The notes beneath the pieces are model-generated. The model saw nothing but the letters and a program-made list of their open reading frames with translations. It did no database searches and was not told where the DNA came from. From positions 598,218 to 662,217 of the forward strand of contig NC_011689.1 of the NCBI RefSeq assembly GCF_000150955.2: 64,000 nt of DNA, given 5' to 3'. The position numbers and the translations under genes were made by a program. This DNA is from Phaeodactylum tricornutum CCAP 1055/1 (taxonomy: Eukaryota; Bacillariophyta; Bacillariophyceae; Surirellales; Neidiaceae). Of this stretch, positions 10,448 through 20,151 are shown piece by piece; the first letter of the stretch is position 1; each line of letters starts with the position of its first letter.

Positions 10448-12629
10448 ATGAAACTCCTCTTGTCGGCTTTTTCCTTTTTCCTCGCTCCGGCTCTCGGTAA
10501 GTACCTTAACAAGTGATGGTGATTCTTGAGCTTTCTTCATGCCCGTGAGTCTGCTAGAATTTGACCTGAATGGCTTAAAACACGCCCCGATCGTTTCGGC
10601 ATTGTTGGATACGAAATCGCATCATCTCTAACACTTCATACCTTCGAAAACAGCCGTCACCGCAAATACCAAGGATCAATACCACCTTCGTGACGATGAC
10701 CACATCGGGCCTGCCATGTGGGTCTTCGGAGATGAAGGCCTGAAAATTTACTCACCGGATGGCAAGAGTTTGCGCAAGTCCACCTCGGCTGAACGAGTCT
10801 GCCACGAAACGTCAGGATATCGAGGAAGCACCGAAGTAACCTTGAGCTGCTCTTTCTACGACGTTGTTTCTGATGGAAAGAAGTTCGTCTGGGCCGCTGT
10901 CTCTCGTGGATCCTCTAAAATCGATGTGTTTTCCATCGATACGGGCGACATCGTTGGTTCATTCGAGACTTGCAACACCCCTCGTGACCTCGAGTACCAT
11001 CCTCTACGGGATGAGATGTGGGTCCGCTGCCTCGGAGTAACGGAAAACGAAGTTAGTTACATGGACGTCTTTTCTGTCCAGTCTCCTACTGTCGACTCCA
11101 CCACACGAATCCTGATGTCTGACAACACTACTGACAACTCGTACGGTTACATGGCCATCGATAACACTATGGGTGATGTGGGCTATACCACAATGTGGGG
11201 AAGTCCCTTCTTGTACAAAATTGGGCTGAGCGAAAAAGTTGTTCTTGAAAAATTTGATATTGAACTCGCTCACGGAGGTTACGAACTCGCTTACTCACCC
11301 GTGAACCAACACATCTTCGTTCGTGCCCTTACTTGTTGCACATGCGGTTTTGAAGGAGCCGATCTTGGTGTTGATTGCGGTCGGTACGGAACGGAACTGG
11401 TGAATATAACCACAGGCCCCTCTGCGTAAGTTGCCGGACCTTCCAAGCACTGGCTAAACCATTTTGATATCGGCCAGACAAAGCCTGTAGAACGAACCTG
11501 ATTGACTTTGTTTCATTTCTTTATTTCCTCAGTGGACAGAATAACGTTGATGGGCAATGCGGGCGCTGTGATGGGAGCGTGGCTGATACGCTTGGTGTGT
11601 ACGAGTTTGACACTAATGCAGAGACTTTTGTTGGAAAGCACTTGATGGAAGACGGACTTGGTGGGGACCCGTTTGCCTCCCCCGATGGAAGTAAGTACCT
11701 TAGAGTATTTGGGCCACAGTGAGCCGTGTCTCTTCCTGAATTTTCCTTCCTCTGACACTCATATATCCGACAACAAAACAGAGTATATAGTCATGTTTGG
11801 CCGCAATGGAGGGCGATCAGTTCGCGTTTTGGAGGCTGGAAACCCCGGCAAAGTATCGGTAAGGACGAGGTCAAAGCGATCACGGGATACAGCGACGTGT
11901 ACAATGGTGCAACAGTTATTGATAGATCACTGATTGATTTCTTACCCACGCGTCAATTTTCGCTTTGTGTCGTAGACCGTTGCCTTTGATATCAAACTGG
12001 ATTTCAATACAACCAGTGTCGAGGACGATGCCGTCTTCAATGACTTTGCTTTTATTCAAGACGGTGAGCGCGAGATGATTGTCCTTGCTTCGGGAAACGA
12101 AAACAAGCTTGTGCTGATCGACCCCAAGTCTAGCAATCCTAGCACTAGCTACATCTCTTTCCGTGACGGTGACATTTCTTCCGACGGCACCCGGCGCCAA
12201 GTTGAGTGGGCGGTGGGTACCAACTATGTGTGGGTCGATGGGGCTGATGCGTCTGAAGTGTACATTATCGACGTTGGCACGAAACAGGTTGTCGAGACCC
12301 TAACCAATGTCAACAGTACCAAGATGGTTTTTGTTCAAAACTACGAGCGCACCCGTCTTCAGAACATGATCACCGGTGAATCTGGTTTTGGATCCGATTC
12401 TTCGTCGACGGAGCGCGCCTTTGGCGCCAACTACGAGGACGACAACGATATTGACGCAGTAGGAATCATCAGTCTAATCCTCGCTACTGTTGCTTTGGCC
12501 GTCGGCGTGGTGAACTTGGTGGTCATGAAGAACCGAAAGCCGCAGTCTCATGGCCAGCCTACATCTTCCATCAACACGTCCTCCAAGATGGATGAAGAAG
12601 TGTCGCTCGGCAGCAAGAACGTTGCGTAA
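10448..12629 (+). CDS. Secreted type I membrane protein with propeller-like ectodomain, unknown function (5 exons)
   Basis: Five exons join in phase: 10448-10496, 10654-11425, 11533-11690, 11782-11858 and 11976-12629, each intron GT-AG (157, 107, 91 and 117 nt), giving 569 residues. Exon 1 encodes a clean signal peptide (MKLLLSAFSFFLAPALG). The ectodomain has repeated short strands such as 'WAAVSRGSSKIDVFSIDTG', 'LGVYEFDTN' and 'YVWVDGADASEVYIIDVG' that resemble YVTN/NHL-type beta-propeller blades, plus a Cys-rich stretch (LTCCTCGFEG...DCGR and GQCGRCDG). Near the C-terminus one membrane helix (AVGIISLILATVALAVGVV) precedes a short basic/Ser tail of about 40 residues. Topology is therefore signal, luminal or extracellular propeller, helix, cytosolic tail. 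I recognise no named family; a surface or sorting-receptor-like role is a guess. Confidence 0.8.
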
Positions 12630-13156
12630 TGCGAGATCTGCTTGCTTTATCTTTGCGTATTAATGCATGTTGAAAGGTGTAAGCGTTTCTGGTAAGATAG
12701 CATCATTTCATGAATAAGAATAGCGGTTGCGGCAAGCAGACCGTTGCCAAATAGTAGAGGATTCGTAGATTGCTATACAACAAAGTCCATCCAGAGATTC
12801 CAAATTCAAAAATTCGTCCCTTCACTGTCAGAACGAAAATGAAAAGTTTGGCAGTTAGGTTGTTTGAGAACAGTGTGGAATGTTATGTTCAGTTACTTCC
12901 AGTTAGGTCGTTTTTATCGTCACGACAGGAATGAGGAGCGTGTACCCTACCCTATTCCGCGAATGCAAACTGGTCTACCAGAAAATTTCACCCACCCAAA
13001 ATGGTACGGGTCTACCGCGACAATGAATTCGAATCCCAGTTTTGGGAAACGAACTGTGATGTGACACATGAAACAAAGTCTGGATCATTTTTTTTTGGCT
13101 TGTCCTTGCTTACAGGGAAATCTTGATTGGATATTGTGGTAGTTGGACAATCCACT
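12630..13156. other. Intergenic, 527 bp
   Basis: Between two plus-strand genes. A pyrimidine-rich stretch ending in TTGCTTACAG at 13106-13115, about 40 bp before the next ATG, resembles a 3' splice site, so the downstream gene may have a 5'-UTR intron. No coding feature supported. Confidence 0.35.
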
Positions 13157-15832
13157 ATGGCGAACGGAGGTACGATTGCGGGCGACACCAAGTGGAAAAT
13201 CTTGCTATTCGGTGCCATTCCCGACACACAAGTGTTGCTGGAGAAGCTCCACGAAATTCACGATGGACCCGCTGGCCCTTTCCATGTTGCCTTTGTTACA
13301 GGCTTTGTCGAGAATGTGCGAGTTTTGGAGAAGGCGAATGCGCCGATTCCAGTTTACTTGTATCCATTTGCTCAATATCGGAATGCTGGAATCGACTGCG
13401 ACTGGCCATCGAACTCCGCGAGGCCATCGGATCCATTGTCGCTCTCATCGCAGTTATCTACTCCAGAGACCACACATGGGAAACCTCCCTGTGCGACTCG
13501 CCTTTACGATGCACTCCGTATTGCGAACAATTTTTTCATCCTTGGTGATTGTAGCCGTACGTCTTCTGCCTTATTGTACCGTCTACCGCTTTCCGCTGGA
13601 AGCGGCGCCGCCAGCTGCGGTAGTCCCATATGCGAAACAAGCCAAGGCTCACCACATTCCACATCACCTACTTCCCCAAAGACACCGCTCATTGTTTTGG
13701 TCTGCCCCGGAATTGTCTCAAATATCCCGCTAATTATGAATCAGCTGGCGTTGACCACCACCAATCACGGTTGTGATTTGTTTTTCAGTACACAGGCTGC
13801 CGTCGGGGTTCAGGATGTTTTGGACGAGGATCCTAAAGATATCACGCTCGACTACACAACCACAGTTTCCCGTCTCGTACAAGCTTATCAGCCACGCTAC
13901 CATGTCATCGCGGCCAATAAGTATTGCTCCTCCCATTCTTTTTCGTACTCAATGGATGATGTCACCCAAAGACTGAGCGCCAGAAATTCCCGCGTTGGTC
14001 GTTTCTTAACCCTAGCACCTTGTCGTGACGGACCCTCACGAGGGTCGGACAAGTTTGTTCATGCGCTAAGTCTACAGCCATCTTTCACTATGACAAGTCT
14101 CGATTGGCAACGCGAGCGACCTGGTTTTGTTTTGGCGAATCCATTCCAGCACTTGGCCTTGGAAGCGTCAACTGAAGCAGAGGAGAGTGACAACTATGTC
14201 AGTGGCACGACTCCTCGTCGCTTGTTTCCTCCTACGTCTCCTCTGACGATTCGAGAATACGATGACGATCCCCGAACGGGCAGAAATGGTTTTCATAACG
14301 ACGGCGCTCAACTGCAAAGCCAATCACAATTCTTTCGAGAATATCGTGTGTCCATAGATGAATCCAATCGAGTACACGTTAGTTCGCACACGTTCTACAG
14401 CAATCTTTCCTCTATTTCATTTTGGCAGCATCTCAGTCAAACACCAATCCGTTTCGCCACTGAACTGTTCATGCCGGTCGGCTATCCGTATTCTGTTAGA
14501 GAAGGATACCTTTCCTATCAGATTTACGATAGTATTCAGGGTCTATCGAGCTATTTGAGAGCCGTCCTTTGTTCTGCTCAAGTCTTACAGGCAGCCGGTG
14601 TCGGCGATGCAAACGCGACGGCTATCATGGCGGCCCTCACGTGGGCGTTAAAAGACGGACTCGGGATGATAGGTGGACTGATTTTTTCCTATGGAGTTGC
14701 TTCTCATTTGGATGCATACGTCAAAGAGTTTCGGCTCTTTGCCGACGTCATTAACGATGTCGGTATGCTACTCGACATGCTGGCTCCGTATGTTCCACGC
14801 GCCGACTTGATTTGGATATCGTCTGCTGCAACTCTCTGCAAAGTCATGTGTGGGATTGCCGCGGGTGCGACGAAAAGCAGTATTACCCAGCATTTCGCTT
14901 TGCAAGGTAATATGGCCGACCTTAACGCGAAAGAAGCAACCCAGGAGACGCTGGTTAATTTGATTGGTATGGTTTGTGGTGTCACGCTAGCCCGGTATTT
15001 GTCGCAATTGGAAGCGGGTAACGAGGAAGGCGACACTGACCGCATAGGTTACAGATCCTGGATTCCATGCATCTCCCACGATTCGATTCAATGGATGGTA
15101 TTTACCATCCTTACCTTATTACACATTTGGTCCAACTGGAAGGGTGTCAGCTTATTACGCCTAGAAACATTAAATCGGGAACGAACCAAGGTTGTGCTTT
15201 GTGCGGCTGGGCTGTGGAGGGCACTCGTCCCAGATTGTGAAGCGTTGCGCAGTGAAAAGTACGCTGAATTGGGCTTGCTACGGCAAGAAATGCTGCTCGA
15301 GACACTTCAAAAATGTATTGAGAATATCCCAAGACCAAACGACATGCGCGAGTCGCTGGCATCGTCCACGTGGGATTTGCTGATGCCGACTCGTTTGGTT
15401 TTGCACGCGCGACTAAAAGACATGATTGCTATTGACTGGACTGCAACAAAAGATTTTGTCAACGAAAAGTACGTTGTTGTTTTAAGCGATCGAGGACGAG
15501 CTCTTGTCTGCCTACTGACGGGGGCAGCGCCGATGGATGAGTTGAAAGCTTTTATGCACGGTCTATTAATTCTCAAATGCCTAGACTCGATTGGAAGAAA
15601 ATTAAATTTGGGTGACGTTGGTCAGCGAAGTGAGCTGGTCCGTCAAACTCAACAACAAATCAATATGCTGTTTAATCCAAGCTGGGCATCACAGTCAGCT
15701 CAAAGTGAGAACACCTCTGAGCCTCTCTCGTTTTCGAAGGAGCTGCGAGCCAAGGGGTGGGATGTGGATGGCCGATTATATTTGGGCTTTCCCCGTCGAC
15801 GAAGCCAGTGGATGCCAGAAAAGGCCGATTGA
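13157..15832 (+). CDS. Fusion protein: CWF19L1-like N-terminal domain plus RUS (DUF647) domain
   Basis: 891 residues from the first ATG (MANGGTIAGD); the frame is open 10 codons upstream without ATG. Residues about 11-340 follow the N-terminal domain of CWF19L1/Drn1 (metallophosphoesterase-like fold linked to lariat debranching): 'KWKILLFGAIP', 'NNFFILGDC', 'CDLFFSTQAAVGV', 'YQPRYHVIAANK', 'RVGRFLTLAPC', 'KFVHALSLQP' and 'LANPFQ' occur in the family's order. Residues about 430-720 are a ROOT UV-B SENSITIVE (RUS) domain: 'FMPVGYPYSVREGYLSYQIY', 'ALTWALKDGLGMIGGLIFSY', 'EFRLFADVINDVGMLLDMLA' and 'NMADLNAKEATQETLVNLIG' match the family's PxGYP..V...Y..YQ.WD, LTW.LKDG.GM, RL.ADI.ND and NMAD..AK..SQET motifs. 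The CWF19L1 C-terminal CwfJ domains are absent. RUS proteins are membrane-associated in plants and animals. The frame is continuous, with no splice site needed at the junction. What the fused protein does is unknown. Confidence 0.85.
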   Translation: MANGGTIAGDTKWKILLFGAIPDTQVLLEKLHEIHDGPAGPFHVAFVTGFVENVRVLEKANAPIPVYLYPFAQYRNAGIDCDWPSNSARPSDPLSLSSQLSTPETTHGKPPCATRLYDALRIANNFFILGDCSRTSSALLYRLPLSAGSGAASCGSPICETSQGSPHSTSPTSPKTPLIVLVCPGIVSNIPLIMNQLALTTTNHGCDLFFSTQAAVGVQDVLDEDPKDITLDYTTTVSRLVQAYQPRYHVIAANKYCSSHSFSYSMDDVTQRLSARNSRVGRFLTLAPCRDGPSRGSDKFVHALSLQPSFTMTSLDWQRERPGFVLANPFQHLALEASTEAEESDNYVSGTTPRRLFPPTSPLTIREYDDDPRTGRNGFHNDGAQLQSQSQFFREYRVSIDESNRVHVSSHTFYSNLSSISFWQHLSQTPIRFATELFMPVGYPYSVREGYLSYQIYDSIQGLSSYLRAVLCSAQVLQAAGVGDANATAIMAALTWALKDGLGMIGGLIFSYGVASHLDAYVKEFRLFADVINDVGMLLDMLAPYVPRADLIWISSAATLCKVMCGIAAGATKSSITQHFALQGNMADLNAKEATQETLVNLIGMVCGVTLARYLSQLEAGNEEGDTDRIGYRSWIPCISHDSIQWMVFTILTLLHIWSNWKGVSLLRLETLNRERTKVVLCAAGLWRALVPDCEALRSEKYAELGLLRQEMLLETLQKCIENIPRPNDMRESLASSTWDLLMPTRLVLHARLKDMIAIDWTATKDFVNEKYVVVLSDRGRALVCLLTGAAPMDELKAFMHGLLILKCLDSIGRKLNLGDVGQRSELVRQTQQQINMLFNPSWASQSAQSENTSEPLSFSKELRAKGWDVDGRLYLGFPRRRSQWMPEKAD

Positions 15833-16021
15833 ATTCAGAAAACGTGCTTATTGTTAGATATCCAGCTTTTGTACAATTGATAAGGCCTGTATAGAACAAA
15901 AAAATTTAATTACTTGTATTGCATGCATTTGAGTTCACATCAGATACACGCAAGGTCGAGTAAAGTATTTGCCAAAGTTTCTTTGAAACAGAGAACAACA
16001 CCGACCTCAGCTCAACGTCAA

Positions 16022-17044
16022 CTATTGCTCACCCATACACGTAGGAAGATCCAGATGCAAAGATTCGGCACAGAGCGTTTTGTTGACGTTGCGACCTAAG
16101 CACTCTGGGCCAATAGCTGGCAGCAAGAATTTGAGTTCTGCACATTTGAAAGCTTGAGGATCAACTTGCTGTACGTTGATCAATACCGCCAGGGGACAAT
16201 GGTCCGAATCATCGTCAATGGCTTGTGAATTATTCACAGTTTTGTATTGAGTGATTCCCCCAAACCAGTTTGTCTCTTCTGGAGAAGCGACGCTAAAGTT
16301 AGTGCCAATTTGTCGATTCATTTCCAATAGGGTGGCCACCATGGCTTGTTCAGTCGCCATGTTTAGGTTGTTTTGCTGCCAGTTGTACTCCATAGCTTGT
16401 AGTATTGCCCGTCGATTCTGTATAGAAAAGCTAGTTGCCGAACCCCCACGACCATCCAATTTGTTCCACGGTATGGCAACGTAATCTAGATGGTCAAAGT
16501 CGTGGACGTAGTGTTGCGCATTAGAACATAATACACCATGTCCCTGGAAGGTGAGAACGCGATCGGCTGCCGCCTGCTGCCACACCCAAGGATCATTCCA
16601 AACGGCGGCGGCTTCCACGTAATGCAAACGTGGTGGAAGGCTTTTGAGTTCTACTCGAGGATGCTCTCTAATCATTCTCTTGACGCCCCGATGATATTCC
16701 AGCACTAGGGACTCGAACCATTCGATGTCATTCACCAGAATCTGTACGACCCAATCGTGCGGTATCCGAGTCAAGATATTACTGATGTAAACGTCGTACG
16801 GTACGGCTGTCCAATCTTCCCTTTGGAAGAATAGTCCAATGGCGGCGCCGCTCCATACTTGTCCGTAAGGGGACCTTTCGCCGGGACAGTGGACGGCAAA
16901 GGAGCTGGAGTCCCGTGTGGTCGAAGACAAATTACTGTTGGATCCGATCCTGGCAAAAAGTACCCATTGTGCGACGATCACAGCAATAAGAAGACGTGTG
17001 GTCCAGACCTTTGTTGTCTGTATGGAGTACACGGTGGCCATCAT
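16022..17044 (-). CDS. DUF5672-like putative type II Golgi glycosyltransferase
   Basis: 340 residues starting at ATG 17044. The N-terminus carries a signal anchor (residues about 15-32, RLLIAVIVAQWVLFARIG), as in type II Golgi enzymes. The body resembles DUF5672 proteins: 'VLTFQGHGVLCSNA' followed by a short acidic stretch 'HDFDHLDYVAIPWNK' and a small Gly-rich turn with 'FSIQNRRAILQAM', corresponding to the family's F..D..LC..., DFDYIGAPW and GGFSLR.R motifs. The strict GNGGFSLR is only approximate here (DGRGGSATSFSIQNR). Six cysteines are spread over the luminal part. Role inferred: transfer of a sugar in the secretory pathway; donor and acceptor unknown. It is convergent with the CWF19L1-RUS gene (189 bp between stops). 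Confidence 0.7.
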   Translation of the reverse strand: MMATVYSIQTTKVWTTRLLIAVIVAQWVLFARIGSNSNLSSTTRDSSSFAVHCPGERSPYGQVWSGAAIGLFFQREDWTAVPYDVYISNILTRIPHDWVVQILVNDIEWFESLVLEYHRGVKRMIREHPRVELKSLPPRLHYVEAAAVWNDPWVWQQAAADRVLTFQGHGVLCSNAQHYVHDFDHLDYVAIPWNKLDGRGGSATSFSIQNRRAILQAMEYNWQQNNLNMATEQAMVATLLEMNRQIGTNFSVASPEETNWFGGITQYKTVNNSQAIDDDSDHCPLAVLINVQQVDPQAFKCAELKFLLPAIGPECLGRNVNKTLCAESLHLDLPTCMGEQ

Positions 17045-17634
17045 GGGTGGGATGAAAATCTTGCTCTTTTATCTGTAGTAGTGCGTCGAAATCATGGTGT
17101 GACGACAGATTGACTCGGCTGTGAACATCAAAACAAAATGACCATCGTTTCCCCAGAGGAATATCAACTGGCACTTTGGGAATCAGCCAACACGAGTAAT
17201 ATCTAACTGCCTACCTGCCTAGCTGCCTACATACTTTTTATAAACATCCGGGTTGTAGTCTTTCTAATTCTAAACAAATCGAATCGGGTACTGGACTGAC
17301 CGAGCAAAACCTCAAAAAAAATGTGGACGAATTTCTTTGTTTATTATTCATGCCAGCCGTGGATCGCAATACTCTCTACGATTCCGCTTTACAGTAATTG
17401 TAAATTCGGTGTTTACCCCAAATAAAGCGGTGATTGGGGAGTGTAGCTCGTGCATTTGCTACGTACTTTGATGTAAACGGCGAAGGAAGATGTAGCTAGA
17501 CAAGTGAGTCTTTCAAATTAGCACTTACAGTAAGTAGGAGGTTTGAGTTGATCATCGTTTCTTTCATTTTTATTGACTGTGAGAAAGGGACGCTTACAGT
17601 CCGCCAACATACTCATGCCGTGGTAAGCCAACAG
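17045..17634. other. Intergenic, 590 bp
   Basis: Upstream of the DUF5672-like gene. A short degenerate direct repeat of CTGCCTAC/CTGCCTAG lies at about 17205-17232. Nothing coding is supported. Confidence 0.4.
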
Positions 17635-18024
17635 CTACTCCCAGACCAACTCGCTCTTCACGTGACCAAGATAATTAACGAGGCGGATTTTCCATTTGCC
17701 ATCCGGATCAACGTCCATCACATTAACGCAAGTACTTCCCTGGTTGCCCACCAGCTGGTCGTGCCGACCGAGCAATGAAGTCAGCAATATTTTGTTGAAG
17801 TGACTGTGACCGAGAATACACAAATGATCACAGGCAGGGAAATCTCTCAGTAACTGCTCCAGTCCTTTCATGGCACGATTCTCCACGTCGGCCACACTCT
17901 CACCGTAGCCTGGCCACGGAATGTCCTTGTTGCTACGTATGATACTTTCAAAGGAGAACAAAAACGCCAAACAGAAATTCTTGTCCGCAAGCCGACCAGT
18001 TTGCGAGCTGACACGTAACTCCAA
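17635..18024 (-). pseudogene. Histidine phosphatase (phosphoglycerate-mutase-like) fragment lacking its N-terminal half
   Basis: The open frame has no ATG and encodes only the C-terminal half of a histidine phosphatase. 'PGYGESVADVENRAM' is the P.GES motif with the acid Glu, and 'HLCILGHSHFNKILL' holds the second catalytic His in the GHx motif, followed by 'NQGSTCVNVMDV'. The first half with the essential RHG phosphohistidine motif is missing. I searched the minus strand back to about 18,780 and found no CGN-CAY-GGN in a usable frame. The fragment begins exactly where a small inverted-repeat element ends (18025), so the head appears to have been lost or displaced at the insertion point. Alternatives are a distant first exon or use of the element's sequence as a new start; the frame does run on into the element. 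The catalytic function is probably lost. Confidence 0.6.
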
Positions 18025-18174
18025 TAGAAAAACCCTACAGCAAGCATATCGGGGTTCATTATCCTTTTCATCTTGGGTTTATGCTTATAAGTCTTTGTTT
18101 TACGTCTTTTTATCGTATCTACAATCCTTTGGTCCCACAGACACGTTTTAGCCCGTTATCGTTGCAGTTTTCTA
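18025..18174. mobile_element. MITE-like element, left-arm-deleted copy (150 bp)
   Basis: This 150-bp stretch begins TAGAAAAACCC and ends GCAGTTTTCTA. It is nearly identical to 62066-62214, the loop plus right arm of the complete element at 61988-62214; small differences (for example CTACAGC versus CTACGAC, TTCATTATCC versus TTCACTATCC) show they are not recent duplicates. The left inverted arm is missing. The element's left end (TAGAAAAC) and the start of its loop (TAGAAAAAC) share TAGAAAA, so one deletion between these short direct repeats would produce this copy. Confidence 0.75.
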
Positions 18175-18783
18175 CCAACAAAGGTTGACCAGTGATCCGA
18201 TTGTGATTGACGGTGATGTCTTGGACGGCGAAGGCACAGAATGACATAGTGTACGACATCTTGTGGTATGTTAGAATAATTCAACTATCTAATTAAAAAT
18301 ATTCGAGACACTGCATCAAGAACTGTGAGCATCATTCACCCAACTTAAAAGCCAACAAAACAATGAACTGACGCAAAGCGATGTCCCAAATTCCAGAATA
18401 ATATTTGTTCGCCTCATTCACAATCAAGCATAAATTCAACAGAACCATTGTCAGGTACCGCGACCCTTAAAAATAGACAGTTGTGTCTTCAGAGACATTT
18501 CGCGTACGCAACGCCCCTCTTCTGAAGGCCCAGCAGCAGTGAGCTACTGGATAGATAAGTTGAGAGCAGGATTGGAAAACAATGCTGGATTGCTATTACC
18601 AATGTCTACCACATGCGCTTCCGATGCCAATCGCAATGACAGTCCTATTGACAGCAATGAATATAGGCCTTGTAAAGTAATGCAAAATTTGCAGCCAATT
18701 TGTGGGAGAATGTTGGCCAACAAAAATGACGGTCGCATATTGCAAAAAATAAGCCGTCTTGTGATACGAAAAACTCCGAACCT
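18175..18783. other. Intergenic, about 610 bp
   Basis: Lies between the element copy and the GNAT stop codon. The missing half of the histidine phosphatase would be expected here, but I find no RHG-encoding stretch. The minus strand has a short ATG frame beginning MSYTMSFCAF that runs into the element. Nothing else is supported. Confidence 0.35.
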
Positions 18784-19440
18784 TTACTCTATCCATTCCG
18801 AAGGAATCCATTCCACGCGGTACAGCGTCCCGTCCTTTTGTGTAATTTCGGCACCTATCCGATCGTAAAACTGCATGCCCCGCTCATTGCGTTCGTCAAC
18901 TTTCCAAGCCATATGTGTACACGAAAAGGACTGCGCCACATCCACCAATGCTTCCATGAGCGCTTGTCCGGCCCCCCTGGAGCGCTTGGTTTGATCGACG
19001 TAAATATCATCCATCCACAGCATAGGTGGACCAAAACCGGAATACTTGAGATTATAGGAGCAAAATCCTGTCACTTCTCCTTCAGCTGGCTCAACAAAGA
19101 GAACGTTGCCGTTTGGTAAATCGGGAAGGATAGAAGCCAACGTTTGGCCGATTTTAGGCTTCAATTTGGATGGTGGATTCCCACTTAGTGACAAGTCAAA
19201 AGCTCCTTTTCGCTCAAACCAACCGTACACTTCCAAAACATCGTTGTCTTGTGCTTTCCGGACTTGCCAATCTACCGAGGGAGGAACCGCTACAACGGAA
19301 GACGCCAACGCTGTCTTGGAAGGCGACAGCAGCGTCATCGGTGTGGAAAAGTGAGTGGAGATAGGATGTATAGCGATAAATGATGCGCCGAGAACGGGTG
19401 CTGAGAGCAAGAGAGTTAAAGTCATCAGGTAGGTCTTCAT
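18784..19440 (-). CDS. GNAT-family N-acetyltransferase with N-terminal targeting sequence
   Basis: 218 residues from ATG 19440. The acetyl-CoA binding motif A is clear: 'WMDDIYVDQTKRSRGAGQAL' (beta-4 followed by R/Q-x-x-G-x-G/A), then 'HMAWKVDERNERGMQFYDRI' (motif B, N...FY...G), so the fold is GCN5-related acetyltransferase, close to the small-molecule/diamine type. The first about 50 residues are extra: a hydrophobic signal (MKTYLMTLTLLLSAPVLGA) followed by SFIAIHP and a Ser/Thr/Pro-rich stretch. This is like the bipartite plastid leader of diatoms, where a Phe follows the signal cleavage site, so plastid import is plausible but not proven. Substrate unknown. It is followed on the same strand by the histidine-phosphatase fragment. 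Confidence 0.8.
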   Translation of the reverse strand: MKTYLMTLTLLLSAPVLGASFIAIHPISTHFSTPMTLLSPSKTALASSVVAVPPSVDWQVRKAQDNDVLEVYGWFERKGAFDLSLSGNPPSKLKPKIGQTLASILPDLPNGNVLFVEPAEGEVTGFCSYNLKYSGFGPPMLWMDDIYVDQTKRSRGAGQALMEALVDVAQSFSCTHMAWKVDERNERGMQFYDRIGAEITQKDGTLYRVEWIPSEWIE

Positions 19441-20151
19441 TTTCGAATTATGAACAACTAGCTTTCCCTTTGTCTATTTCTTTTGTATCGTCGAGAAGGT
19501 AAAAAGTTGTGTTTGGGGAATAGCCGGGCAGATGGGGGTGTTTCGGTTTGGGAAAGAGAAATCGATGGACTTTGTCGCAGTCGTACGCAGCCTTCGATTA
19601 TTCCAATCGACGTGTTCTGAGAAAGACCCCACACCACGTTGCAAAGCTTATTAAATAAAATGACGTCAAGGTGTCTCCCTGCCAGAAGGCGAATTCTGCA
19701 ATATTGTGGAGAGCTATGAACGTAAATTCGGAAACGGGCGAGGACAAGGCGGGCATACAATGACGCAACTGCTGTACGTCACTTGTGTTTAGAAATTGGA
19801 AAAAGGGATTTATCGAAGCGGTACTCACAAACGGTATGGACATTCGTTGACCCTGAAATTATATATTTCATGGCAAACCGACGTTGTCACGTGCACGAAG
19901 AACCTTCGAACCATGGGCCAAACAAAAATATTGGATTCTGAAGGCCACAACTTTCTCGTCCCTTCCTTTACAGCAGTCGCTGTACGACGTATCATCACAG
20001 CCTACCTCATCGGAGTTGGTGGACATTTTTTTTTGTCCGTCGCTCAAAGATGGATTCGCTTGTCAATATTCCAATATTATTGGTTAACGAAACACGAACA
20101 AGTGCGAATCCAAAAGTCTCAGTAGTTTGCAACGACTTTTCTAGCTTTGAC
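19441..20151. other. Intergenic, 711 bp
   Basis: Between the start of the GNAT gene and the stop of the first GT31 gene (both minus strand). Plus-strand open frames here lack ATG starts or recognisable content. No RNA gene or repeat seen. Confidence 0.4.

Noticed and set aside
17205-17232. Short CTGCCTAC direct repeats, considered as a CRISPR-like or regulatory array
   Set aside because: Too short and degenerate, and this is a eukaryotic nuclear sequence; probably simple-repeat slippage.
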